Source: Myxococcales bacterium
GTDB taxonomy: Bacteria; Myxococcota_A; Polyangia; Polyangiales; JAFGIB01
Assembly (NCBI GenBank): GCA_029880325.1
Contig: JAOUOP010000052.1
Span: 1-55,875, forward strand
DNA length: 55,875 nucleotides
Direction: 5' to 3'
In this document: piece by piece, positions 9,705 to 17,809 of the stretch
How the letters are laid out: the number at the start of each line of letters is the position of its first letter
Position numbering within the stretch: the first letter of the stretch is position 1
Position numbers and translations under genes: made by a program
Notes under the pieces: generated by a model
Databases searched by the model: none
Told to the model about the DNA's origin: nothing
What the model saw: only the letters and a program-made list of their open reading frames with translations

Positions 9705-12214
9705 GCGCCTCTCGCTTGGCTGGGCCGCGGGCGCCGTACGACGCCCGGGCCGCGTTCTTCGCATGGGTCGCCGCGCTGCTCTTGCTGGCGCTGGCCCCTG
9801 CAGGTCCGGTCGGCGCGCAGCCCGAGGGGGCGCCCGAGGCAGCGCCGGGGGGGGCGCCCGAGGCAGCGCCGGGGGAGGCGCCCCCCAAGCCCGTGCCGCC
9901 GCGCTTGAAAGAGGCGGCCGAGCTGTCGCTGCCGCCCGGCACCGAGGTGCCCGAGGGCGGGGTCGATGTGCTTTTGGCCATCGATGCCGAGGGCGATGTG
10001 GTGCAAGCCGAGCTGGCCACTGCCGTCGCCGATCCCGCGTTGGCAGCCGCGTTGCTCGAGGCTGCCCGCGCCCTGCGCTTCGAGCCGGCCCGCCGCGGCG
10101 ACCGCGCGATCGGGTCGCGCATACGTTTTCACTTTGCGTTGGAGCTGGCCCCGCCGCCGCCGCCAGCCGAGCCCGAAGCGCCTGGGCCGAGCGCCGCCGC
10201 AGGCGCGCCGCCGCCGCCCGATCCAGCCACCGAGGACCAAGCCGACGAAGAGCAGGACGCTGGCGACTACGTGCTGGGCGCCCGGGCGCGCGTCGACAAG
10301 CCCCAGCCGGGCGCCGCGACCCAGGTCAGGTTGCGCGGCGAAGAGCTGACGATGGTGCCGGGCACCTTCGGCGAGCCGCTCAGGGTGGTGGCGACCCTGC
10401 CCGGCGTGGCGCGCTCACCCTTCGGCCTGGGCTTTTTCGCCGTGCGCGGCGCCAGCTTCCAGAACACCGGCTTTCTCGTCGACGGCTTCCCGGTGCCCCT
10501 GCTCTACCACCTGGGCGCCGGCCCTGCGATCATCTCCTCGCGCCTGGTCGACCGGCTCGACTTCTTCGCCGGTGGTTATCCCGTCAGCTACGGCCGCTTC
10601 ACCGCCGGCGTGATCGCGCTGACGACTGCACCACCGCCCACCGACGACTTTCACCTGGAGTTCGAGGTCGATCTCTTGCGTGCAAGCGCCCTGACGGTGG
10701 TGCCCTTCGGCGACGGCCGTGGCAGCGTGGCCCTGGCCTATCGGCGCAGCTACTACGAGCTGATACTGCCGCTGATCACCGACGACGTGCAGCTTTCCTA
10801 CAGCGATTATCAGCTGCGCCTGGACTACCGCCTGACGCCGAAGCTTCGGGTCTCGCTCTTCGTCTTCGGCTCGCGCGACGCGCTGGAGTTTTCAGCTTCG
10901 TCGGGCACTGGTGAGACCCAGGCCGACAGCCAGACGGGGCTGTTCTACAGCTTCGATCGCGTAATCGTCGGGCTCGACTACCGTGCAAACCGTGAGTGGA
11001 AGTTGCGCTGGTCGGCCACCGCCGGACCCACCCGCGTGGACTTTGGGCGCGAGGATGCGACCGATCCCTCCTTTGGCGTCGACACCCGCTCGCTGCGCCT
11101 GGGTCAGCGCGCCGAGGCTATCTACAGCCCGGGCAAACGCCTGCAGACCACGCTCGGTGTCGAGCAAAACGTCTGGCTCAACGACGTGGAGGGCACGGCC
11201 CCGAGCTTCGGTGAATTGCCGGCGATTCCGGCCCCGGGCAACGATCGCCAGCCCCTGCAGTTCGAGTCACAGCTCAGTGAACTCAGCGTGGCGCCCTACC
11301 TGGAGCAGGTCGTGCGGCCGGGGCCGCTGGAGTGGGTGCTCGGGTTGCGTGCCGAGCGCCTGCGCTACGGCGACGTCTCCACCTGGCTGCTCGACCCACG
11401 GACGGTGCTTCGGGCCAAGCTGCGCGAGCAACTGACGCTGAAGGCCGGCAGCGGGCTCTTCGGCCAACCTCCGATCCCCTTTCAGCTCACGCGTACCTAC
11501 GGCAATCCGGCGCTGTCGCCCAGCCGCGCGCTACAAAACAGCGTCGGCGCCGAGCTGAAGCTTCCCTTTCATCTGGAAATCGACACCACCCTCTTCTACA
11601 ACCTGATGTGGCAGCTGCCGCGCAATTCCAGCCGTCCCCAGACCGACGACGAGGGCAATCCCGTGCTCAGCTTCGTGCGCGACGATGGCGAGGGCCGCGC
11701 CTATGGCTGGGAGTTATTGCTTAGGCGCCGCGCCCAGGAAGGTCTCTTCGGCTGGCTCTCCTACACCCTCAGCCGCTCCGAGCGCTATCTCGAAGGCGGC
11801 AAGAAGCAGCCCTTCATCTTCGACCAGACCCACGTGCTCAACCTGGCGGCCAGCTACAAGCTCGGCGCCTACCGCTTCGGCGCCCGCTACACCCTCGCCA
11901 GCGGCCGGCCCACCAGCGACTTCCGCGCCGACCCCGACGGCGCCAACCTGGTCTACGACCTCGACGCCGACGAATTCATCAGCGATCCATCCGGCAAGAG
12001 CACGCGCCTGCCCACCTTTCATCAGCTGGACCTGCGCTTCGATCGGGAAGTCGCCCTGGGCCCCTTCGACGGCAGCGTTTTCCTTGACATCATCAACGCC
12101 TACAACGCCCAGAACGCCGAGGGCTACCTTTACGAATACGACTTCAGCCGCCGGGCCGCCTTGCCCGGCTTGCCCTTCCTGCCGACCATCGGCATTCGAG
12201 GACAGCTGCGATGA
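9701..12214 (+). CDS. TonB-dependent outer-membrane receptor with TonB-like N-domain
   Basis: 837 residues. Signal peptide to about residue 40, an Ala/Pro/Gly/Glu linker, then a TonB C-terminal-like domain at about 65-150 (VDVLLAIDAEGDVVQAEL start, RFEPARRGDRAIGS end). A plug domain follows (about 205-310, with VRGASFQNTGFLVDG) and then a long beta-barrel ending IGIRGQLR. Fusion of a TonB-like domain to the receptor occurs in Myxococcota; I infer that it may take the place of a separate signalling or energising partner. The gene overlaps the kinase gene by 4 bp and the next lipoprotein gene by 4 bp, so the three products are likely made together. Ligand unknown. Confidence 0.85.
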   Translation: MSASRLAGPRAPYDARAAFFAWVAALLLLALAPAGPVGAQPEGAPEAAPGGAPEAAPGEAPPKPVPPRLKEAAELSLPPGTEVPEGGVDVLLAIDAEGDVVQAELATAVADPALAAALLEAARALRFEPARRGDRAIGSRIRFHFALELAPPPPPAEPEAPGPSAAAGAPPPPDPATEDQADEEQDAGDYVLGARARVDKPQPGAATQVRLRGEELTMVPGTFGEPLRVVATLPGVARSPFGLGFFAVRGASFQNTGFLVDGFPVPLLYHLGAGPAIISSRLVDRLDFFAGGYPVSYGRFTAGVIALTTAPPPTDDFHLEFEVDLLRASALTVVPFGDGRGSVALAYRRSYYELILPLITDDVQLSYSDYQLRLDYRLTPKLRVSLFVFGSRDALEFSASSGTGETQADSQTGLFYSFDRVIVGLDYRANREWKLRWSATAGPTRVDFGREDATDPSFGVDTRSLRLGQRAEAIYSPGKRLQTTLGVEQNVWLNDVEGTAPSFGELPAIPAPGNDRQPLQFESQLSELSVAPYLEQVVRPGPLEWVLGLRAERLRYGDVSTWLLDPRTVLRAKLREQLTLKAGSGLFGQPPIPFQLTRTYGNPALSPSRALQNSVGAELKLPFHLEIDTTLFYNLMWQLPRNSSRPQTDDEGNPVLSFVRDDGEGRAYGWELLLRRRAQEGLFGWLSYTLSRSERYLEGGKKQPFIFDQTHVLNLAASYKLGAYRFGARYTLASGRPTSDFRADPDGANLVYDLDADEFISDPSGKSTRLPTFHQLDLRFDREVALGPFDGSVFLDIINAYNAQNAEGYLYEYDFSRRAALPGLPFLPTIGIRGQLR

Positions 12215-13212
12215 GGCACCCTTGCTGCCACCGAACCCTGCCAGCGATGGCCGCGCTGTTGCCGCTGCTGTTGTCGTGCACCGGCGTGCCGGACTTCGCC
12301 GAGCCCCATCTCATCGATCGACCGCGGGTGCTGTCGCTGGTGGCCGAACCACCCGAGATAGCCCCGGGTCAGAGCGCGACGCTCTCGATCCTCACCGCCG
12401 GTGGAGCGCCCGGTCGCGCTCGCTTTCGCGTCTGTGGCGGCTTCTTTGCCATCGTGGGCAGCCGCCAATTCGACGAGGGAGAAAGCGGCGGCGCCGAAAG
12501 CGGCCAGGGCTGCGGTGCCGAGGGTGGTCTCGAGCTGGGGGAGGGCGCCGAGGTCGAGCTGCCGGCGGCGCTGTCGGCGGCCCTCTTCGGCGATCTCGAG
12601 CTGGCGGCGGCGGTGCTCGGCTCGGTGCTTCCGCCCGAAACAGTCGAACTCATCCGTAGTCAAGTTGGGCTGCCGCTGCTGGTCGAGGCCCGCATCGAAA
12701 CAGACGGGGGTGTTTTGCGGGCGATCAAGCGCGTTTTGGTCAGCGAAAACCCCAGGCCCCACCACAATCCACCGCCGCCCCACTTCGACTTCGGAGATCT
12801 CGAGATCGAGACCGACGCCGCCACGCCCTTCCACTGCCGCGCCGTCTCCGGCGAGCCCGTGCGGGCGAGAGCCGGGGAGCGGATTGAAATTGCGCCCATC
12901 GTCGCTGGCGACGGTGAGGATTGGCTCGAGTCCTACCGCATCATCGATGCCCGCGGTGAGCTCAGCGAGCGACAGGAGCGCGCCTTCTATGGCTACTTCG
13001 TCAGCGCCGGTCGCCTCGACGAGGGTCTGACCGAGGCGCCCCTGCGCAACGATCGTTGGCGGCTGCCCGCCGAGCCCGGCTGTGAGCAGCTGTGGATGGT
13101 GCTGCGCGATGGCCACGGCGGCCAGAGCGCTTGCCAGCTGGACGTCGAGGTCATCGACGTCGACGCCGACGGCAGCGGCGGGCGCGCCTGCGGGGCTGGT
13201 GCTAACTTCTAG
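12211..13212 (+). CDS. Secreted lipoprotein, unknown function
   Basis: 333 residues with a type II signal peptide ending in the lipobox LLLSC at about residue 24. The mature part starts with an Ig-like stretch (PPEIAPGQSATLSI), carries several Cys residues, a His/Pro-rich patch (HHNPPPPHFDFGD) and an Asp-rich end (IDVDADGSGG). No family is recognised. The start overlaps the TonB receptor stop by 4 bp, so it may be a surface lipoprotein partner of that receptor. No downstream terminator is evident, and another small lipoprotein gene follows 2 bp later. Confidence 0.8.
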   Translation: MRHPCCHRTLPAMAALLPLLLSCTGVPDFAEPHLIDRPRVLSLVAEPPEIAPGQSATLSILTAGGAPGRARFRVCGGFFAIVGSRQFDEGESGGAESGQGCGAEGGLELGEGAEVELPAALSAALFGDLELAAAVLGSVLPPETVELIRSQVGLPLLVEARIETDGGVLRAIKRVLVSENPRPHHNPPPPHFDFGDLEIETDAATPFHCRAVSGEPVRARAGERIEIAPIVAGDGEDWLESYRIIDARGELSERQERAFYGYFVSAGRLDEGLTEAPLRNDRWRLPAEPGCEQLWMVLRDGHGGQSACQLDVEVIDVDADGSGGRACGAGANF

Positions 13213-13214
13213 GC

Positions 13215-13529
13215 ATGATGCGAGGCAGCGACCTCGTGGCGACATTGCTCGCAGCAGCCCTGGTCGGCGGTTGTGCCGCAAGGTCCGCCGTGCAGACACA
13301 GCCGACGACTGCGGTTGAAGCGCCAGCCTCGGCTTCCGGCAAAGAAACCAGGAACCCCAAGGACGCCGCAGACGCCAGGCAGGCCATGGGCGTCCAGCTC
13401 GCCGCCGCCCGGCAGCGCCTGTTGCAGCTCTACATGCAGCAGACCCACGATCGCGCCTGGAAGCGCGGTGGCCAGGTCATCTGGGTGCATCCCCCGCGGC
13501 AGGTGAGCTCGCGTATGCTCGAGCGCTGA
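13215..13529 (+). CDS. Small lipoprotein, unknown function
   Basis: 104 residues with lipobox LVGGC near residue 20, a Thr/Ala/Pro linker and a short Gln/Arg-rich helix (AARQRLLQLYMQQTHDR). No domain is recognised. It starts 2 bp after the previous stop and probably belongs to the kinase-receptor-lipoprotein transcription unit. Confidence 0.7.
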   Translation: MMRGSDLVATLLAAALVGGCAARSAVQTQPTTAVEAPASASGKETRNPKDAADARQAMGVQLAAARQRLLQLYMQQTHDRAWKRGGQVIWVHPPRQVSSRMLER

Positions 13530-13575
13530 GACGGCGCTCCGGCGCGGACCTCTGCCCTGTGCCATACTCGCCGCC

Positions 13576-14235
13576 GTGACCCCCCGGCGCGAACAATTGC
13601 CCTGGATCTTCGGCATTTTGGCGGCCGTGGTGGCCACCGGGGCCCTGGGCGCGGCCTTCGCGCCGGCGCTCCTGGTGCACGCCCCGCTGTTGCTGATCGG
13701 CTTGAGCCCCCTGGGTCGGCATCTGGTGATGGCGGCCACGGTCACCGAGATGCTGCCTTTCGTGCTGGTGGCCGCCAGCCGTCGCCTGCTGGTGGGCGTG
13801 CTCGCCTATTACCTGGGCCACATCAACGGCGACGAAGGCCTCGCCTGGCTCGAAGGCCGCTCGCGGCGCCTGGGCCGGCTCGCACGCTTCTTCGAGCGCA
13901 TTTTTCGCCGCGCCGGCGTGGTGGCGCTCTTCGTCGTGCCGGGGCCGCCCTTCTGTGCGCTCGCGGGCGTGGTGCGAATGCCCATGAGAATCATGCTGCC
14001 CGTCGCCGCCGTCGGCCAGATCATGTGGTGCTCCATCACCTACCTGCTCGGCGATGCGCTCAGCCAGTGGATCGCGCCCATCATGGCCTTCATCACGCGC
14101 CACATGGTGGAGACCACCGCTGTTTGCGTTCTACTCGTGGGCGGCTACGAGTTATACCGGCGCCTGAGTCGGCGCAAGAGCGCGCTCGACGACCTGGCCG
14201 CCAGCGCCCCGCTGCCCGAACGGCCGGGGGAATGA
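13576..14235 (+). CDS. DedA/VTT-family-like inner-membrane protein
   Basis: 219 residues starting at GTG 13576. Several TM helices; the central part ALFVVPGPPFCALAGVV followed by a membrane segment and WCSITYLLGD resembles the VTT (SNARE-associated, DedA) core with its Pro-Gly and Gly-rich re-entrant loop. The family includes lipid scramblases and transporters that recycle undecaprenyl phosphate or phosphatidylethanolamine. The usual acidic and basic membrane-embedded residues cannot be assigned with confidence, so family membership is probable and function uncertain. It converges on the GltJ-like gene. Confidence 0.65.
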   Translation: MTPRREQLPWIFGILAAVVATGALGAAFAPALLVHAPLLLIGLSPLGRHLVMAATVTEMLPFVLVAASRRLLVGVLAYYLGHINGDEGLAWLEGRSRRLGRLARFFERIFRRAGVVALFVVPGPPFCALAGVVRMPMRIMLPVAAVGQIMWCSITYLLGDALSQWIAPIMAFITRHMVETTAVCVLLVGGYELYRRLSRRKSALDDLAASAPLPERPGE

Positions 14236-14239
14236 AGGC

Positions 14240-15583
14240 TCAGCCCCCCGGCTGAAAGACCAGCGGAAACTGCGGCTGGCTCTCGCTGCCCGAGGCCGGA
14301 AAGCGCCAGCCGCGCACGGTGCGCTCGATGCAGCGCGACATGCCCGGCAGGCCCTGGCCCTTGACCTTCACCGACTTCACGTTGCCCGACTCGGCCACCG
14401 TCAGGACCACGTCGAGGCGAATCGTGTCGTCGGAGCCGCTGCTGCGCACCGCCGTTTCGTAGCAGCGCTGCAGGTTGCGTTTGCCGCGCAGCACGACCTT
14501 GGAGATCTGGGCGGCGGTCAGCTCGCCGCTGCCGGCCTTGCGTCGATTCGAGCCGGAACCTCCGGCGGTATTGAGTTTTCCGATCTCCTCGTCCAACCCG
14601 CCGCCCATGCGCGCCAGCATGGCTTTTTGCGCTTCGGTCAACTGCTTTTTATTACCGCCTTCTTTGGGTTTGCGCGTACCCGACCGCTGCGGCGCGGACT
14701 CGTGCTCGACATCTTCGAGTCCGATCACCATCTCCTCCACCTCTTGCTCGGGCTCTTCAGGGGCTTGGTCTTCGAGCTCGAGCGTGGGAGGTGGCGCCTC
14801 GGGAGTGGCCTCTGCGATGGGCGCTGGCGGCGGCTGGGGATCGTCGCGCAACATGCGGGCACCAAAAATGGCCATCGCCGACATCAAAAAGGCGAAGCCG
14901 CCGAAGAGCGCGAAGATCAGCGCCATATTCGGTTGGCTGCGCCCGGTCGGCTCCATCAGCGGGTTGTGGGTGACCTGGGAGGGATTGGTCTCCAGGGGCG
15001 GCGCGGCCCACTCCTCGGGGCCGTAGCTCGGCACCAGGCCACCGCGTCCACCGATGGGGGCGGCGGCGGCGGCGCGCTGCTCGGGCATCAGCGATTGGAT
15101 CGGCGGCGGCGGTGCCAGCGCCGCGATCTGCTGCGAAGCGGCGGCCGCCTGGGTCAGTAGGCCCGACAGCTCGGGCAGGTGGCGCACGGGCAGCCAGTCG
15201 TCGAGCCCCTCGCGCCAGGCCAGGCTCTCGGCGTCGACGGCGCCGGCGGCGATCTTGGCGGCCACCTCGTGGCGGGACATGGGTCCCACCGGCACATCGT
15301 TGATGGCCACGTGCCACTGGGCTGCGCCGGCGTGGCTCGCCGGTGCCACCGCGGGCATCGCCTGGGCCGATAGCTGTTGGTTGAAGCCCGCACCGAGCAC
15401 GTCGACCGCCGGCGCCATGCCCGCGCCCGACAGCGATTGGTAGGCCGTCGCGGCGCCAGGCTGGTCGCCGCGGATCACGATCTCGCCCTGACACTGCCTG
15501 CAGGTCATGCGCAGGGTGCGACCGGCGACCTTCTCGTCCGCGATCTGGTACTTCGCCTTGCAGTGATTGCAGAGAAATTTCAT
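14240..15583 (-). CDS. AgmX/GltJ-like protein: zinc ribbon, GYF, TM, TonB-like domain
   Basis: 447 residues. Residues 1-36 form a zinc ribbon with two CxxC pairs (CNHCKAKYQIADEKV, then CRQC). Residues 90-142 are a GYF_2 domain (NDVPVGPMSRHEV, DDWLPVRHLPEL). One TM helix spans about 220-244, an acidic Pro/Glu linker follows, and residues 355-447 form an AgmX/PglI C-terminal (TonB-like) domain with LQRCYE and VRGWRFP. This order matches GltJ (AgmX) of the Myxococcus gliding machinery, where the cytoplasmic ribbon and GYF contact the MglA polarity system. The protein is shorter than my recollection of GltJ, and paralogues are common, so no symbol is given. Start at ATG 15583: upstream in-frame sequence shows no domain. 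Confidence 0.85.
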   Translation of the reverse strand: MKFLCNHCKAKYQIADEKVAGRTLRMTCRQCQGEIVIRGDQPGAATAYQSLSGAGMAPAVDVLGAGFNQQLSAQAMPAVAPASHAGAAQWHVAINDVPVGPMSRHEVAAKIAAGAVDAESLAWREGLDDWLPVRHLPELSGLLTQAAAASQQIAALAPPPPIQSLMPEQRAAAAAPIGGRGGLVPSYGPEEWAAPPLETNPSQVTHNPLMEPTGRSQPNMALIFALFGGFAFLMSAMAIFGARMLRDDPQPPPAPIAEATPEAPPPTLELEDQAPEEPEQEVEEMVIGLEDVEHESAPQRSGTRKPKEGGNKKQLTEAQKAMLARMGGGLDEEIGKLNTAGGSGSNRRKAGSGELTAAQISKVVLRGKRNLQRCYETAVRSSGSDDTIRLDVVLTVAESGNVKSVKVKGQGLPGMSRCIERTVRGWRFPASGSESQPQFPLVFQPGG

Positions 15584-15657
15584 CGCCGATAGCAGTCGTC
15601 GGACGGCCACGGACCGAAGCCCGCAGGCCGCAGTCACGCATGGAATAGGCATCCGGG

Positions 15658-17106
15658 CTAGAGCAAGCTCGCCATGTGCTCCTTGATGGTCTGTCGGGTC
15701 TGCTCGTCGTCGACGCAGCACAGGGCCCGTTGCCAGATCCCGTGGGCGCTGTGGCGGAAGCCGGCGCGCTGGTAGACCACGGCGAGGTTTTTGAGCGCCG
15801 CAAAATGGCGCGGCTGCAGCGCGATGGCCGCTTCCAGGGCGGCGATGGCGCCGAAGAGGTCGTCGCGGCGTCCGTGCAGCAGGCCCAGGTGGTACCTCAG
15901 CTCGAAGGCGCCGGGATCGGCGTCGGCGGCATCGGCCAGGGCGGCGATGGCGGCGTTCAGGTCGCCCTTTTCGAACGCCGCCATGGCCGCGTCGCGGCGC
16001 ACCTGGGAGGCTTCCGAAAGCGGCGGTGGCTCGCTCGGGGGGCGTTGACCCTCGAGCAAGAGCCTGAGCACGCGCGCCACCTGCGGCCCGTCGAGGGGTT
16101 TTTCAAAGACGTGCTCGACGCCGAAGTTTTCCCGCAGGTCCTCCCCCAGGCGCCAACCGCCTGCGCCGGGGCCGGTGACGACCGCGATGGCCAGACTTTC
16201 GAAGCGCGGGCTCGCGCGCAGGCGCCGGCAGATGTCGAGGCCGCGCACCGAGGGCAGCTCCAGGTCGACCACCAACAGCCGCGGCCCGTCGTCGCGCACC
16301 CGCTCCAGGGTCTCGACGCCGTCGCGGCTCTCGCTCACGTTCACGCCCAGTTCCGTCAGGGCCGCGCACAGCGCCGCGCGCGCGCCGTCGTCGGCGTCGG
16401 CCAGCAGCACGCGGGCGGAAGGGTCGGGGGGCGGCATCGGCGGCGGCGCCGAAGAGCGCGGCTGGGGCTGGAAGGCCTCGTCGAGCTCGTCTTCGGCATG
16501 GGGCGCGCGCGTTTCGGCACTCGACCAGGCATTGCTGCGCTTGCGCCCGCTTTCGGGCTTGGCGCGCAGCGGCTCGGGCGCCCGCTCGGCCTGCCCGTGG
16601 GCGTCGCCGAGGCTGTCGTCGGTGGCGAACGCGCCGATGTAGAAAGCCAGCCCGCGGCGGTCGGCGTCGTAGGCGTAGTCGATGACCTCGGTCAGCACGT
16701 CGCCCAGGGCCACGTAGGGCACGACCTTCTTGGCCGTCAGGAATTCCACCTCTTCGATCACCTCGCCGCGGTCGGGGGAGGCCATGGCCAGGCGCAGGGA
16801 TTCGCCCTCGGCGCGCAGGGGAAAGACCAGATGCTCGCGCGCGATCTCCTCGGGGATCAGCGTTAGCAGCGACAGCGGCACCACCACGATGGAAAGATCG
16901 ATGGGCGCCACGTCATGTTGCTTGGCCAGGGCCTCGAGCGCCTGTTGCATGCTCAGGCGGCCGGCGCGCGCCGCTGCCGAGGCCAGCCGATGCCCCGGGT
17001 CGCGCCGTTGCTCCTCCAGCATCTCCTGCAGCTCGCCCGCGCTGACGAGCTTTTGCTGCAGCAGGATCTTGCCGAGTTGTTTCCTGGAGCCGTCGCTCTC
17101 GCCCAT
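15658..17106 (-). CDS. MshEN/GspE-N - receiver - TPR protein
   Basis: 482 residues in three parts. An N-terminal MshEN/T2SSE_N domain (about 8-150) has QLGKILLQQKLVSAGELQEM, which fits the RLGxxL...L...LxxQ pattern that binds cyclic-di-GMP in MshE. After an Ala/Pro/Glu linker comes a response-regulator receiver (about 230-355) with acidic pocket ADADD, phospho-acceptor Asp in VVDLELP, conserved Thr in VVTGPG and Lys in FEKPLDG. A TPR-like region (about 365-482) ends the protein. There is no output DNA-binding or ATPase domain, so I infer a signalling scaffold that could join phosphorylation and c-di-GMP inputs to partners through its TPRs. It lies 74 bp upstream of the GltJ-like gene on the same strand. 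Confidence 0.8.
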   Translation of the reverse strand: MGESDGSRKQLGKILLQQKLVSAGELQEMLEEQRRDPGHRLASAAARAGRLSMQQALEALAKQHDVAPIDLSIVVVPLSLLTLIPEEIAREHLVFPLRAEGESLRLAMASPDRGEVIEEVEFLTAKKVVPYVALGDVLTEVIDYAYDADRRGLAFYIGAFATDDSLGDAHGQAERAPEPLRAKPESGRKRSNAWSSAETRAPHAEDELDEAFQPQPRSSAPPPMPPPDPSARVLLADADDGARAALCAALTELGVNVSESRDGVETLERVRDDGPRLLVVDLELPSVRGLDICRRLRASPRFESLAIAVVTGPGAGGWRLGEDLRENFGVEHVFEKPLDGPQVARVLRLLLEGQRPPSEPPPLSEASQVRRDAAMAAFEKGDLNAAIAALADAADADPGAFELRYHLGLLHGRRDDLFGAIAALEAAIALQPRHFAALKNLAVVYQRAGFRHSAHGIWQRALCCVDDEQTRQTIKEHMASLL

Positions 17107-17260
17107 AGTTCCGTCGCTCGTGCGCCCTGCTGTGGTGCTGCGAGGCCAACGGCCCCGGACCGGGGCGCGAGGCGAAGCGCTGGGCCGTTAAAGGTAGCGT
17201 GGCAGCGCCCGGGGGTTCAACCGATTCGGGCGTGCTCGCGCTTCTTGAGCTGGGCGGGAA

Positions 17261-17737
17261 CTACATGCCGGAGAGGATCAGGTAGCGCTCGTCGCGCCGG
17301 GCCACCACCAGCCGGTGCGGCTCCAGGCGCCGGCGCCACTGGGGGCCCTCGGGCGTGTCGACCTTGAACCAGCCCGTGTAGACCACGTCCACCAGCACCC
17401 GATCCTCGGGGATCCAGGTCAGGCCGCGGTAGCTGATCTGGTAGCGGGCCGCGATCACCTCGTTGCGCAGGCGCCCCAGGCTCGCGCGCAGCGCTTCGTA
17501 GTCCATGTCGTCGGCGCCGCTGGGGGTGCCCATGTCGTCGAAGTAGTCCTTGGAGGCCATGCGCATCAGCGCCCCCACGTCCCGCTGCTCCACCGCGTTC
17601 CGGTATTGCTCCATGAATTCGACGATTTCGCGGTTTTCAGCCGTGTCTTCGACGTGGGTATTGGGAATCGTCTGGCGCGCGCAGCCGCCTGCGACGGCGG
17701 CCGAGCAAAGGGCGAGGGTCAGGAGGGTGGAACGCAT
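17261..17737 (-). CDS. NTF2-like (SnoaL/DUF4440-type) lipoprotein
   Basis: 158 residues, lipobox AVAGGC, then a single alpha+beta domain with the NTF2-fold look: a helical start (VEFMEQYRNAVEQRDVGAL), a YFDD segment, and beta strands ending LVVARRDERYLIL. Such domains bind small ligands or mediate protein contacts; no catalytic set is evident. I chose ATG 17737 because the signal peptide follows at once; an upstream in-frame ATG would add a charged stretch ahead of it. Confidence 0.7.
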   Translation of the reverse strand: MRSTLLTLALCSAAVAGGCARQTIPNTHVEDTAENREIVEFMEQYRNAVEQRDVGALMRMASKDYFDDMGTPSGADDMDYEALRASLGRLRNEVIAARYQISYRGLTWIPEDRVLVDVVYTGWFKVDTPEGPQWRRRLEPHRLVVARRDERYLILSGM

Positions 17738-17809
17738 ACGGGTGGCCTTTGATCCGCAGTCCTTACTCCGGAGCGGCGGCATTCTATTCCCGATTTTTTC
17801 CCCGTCACT

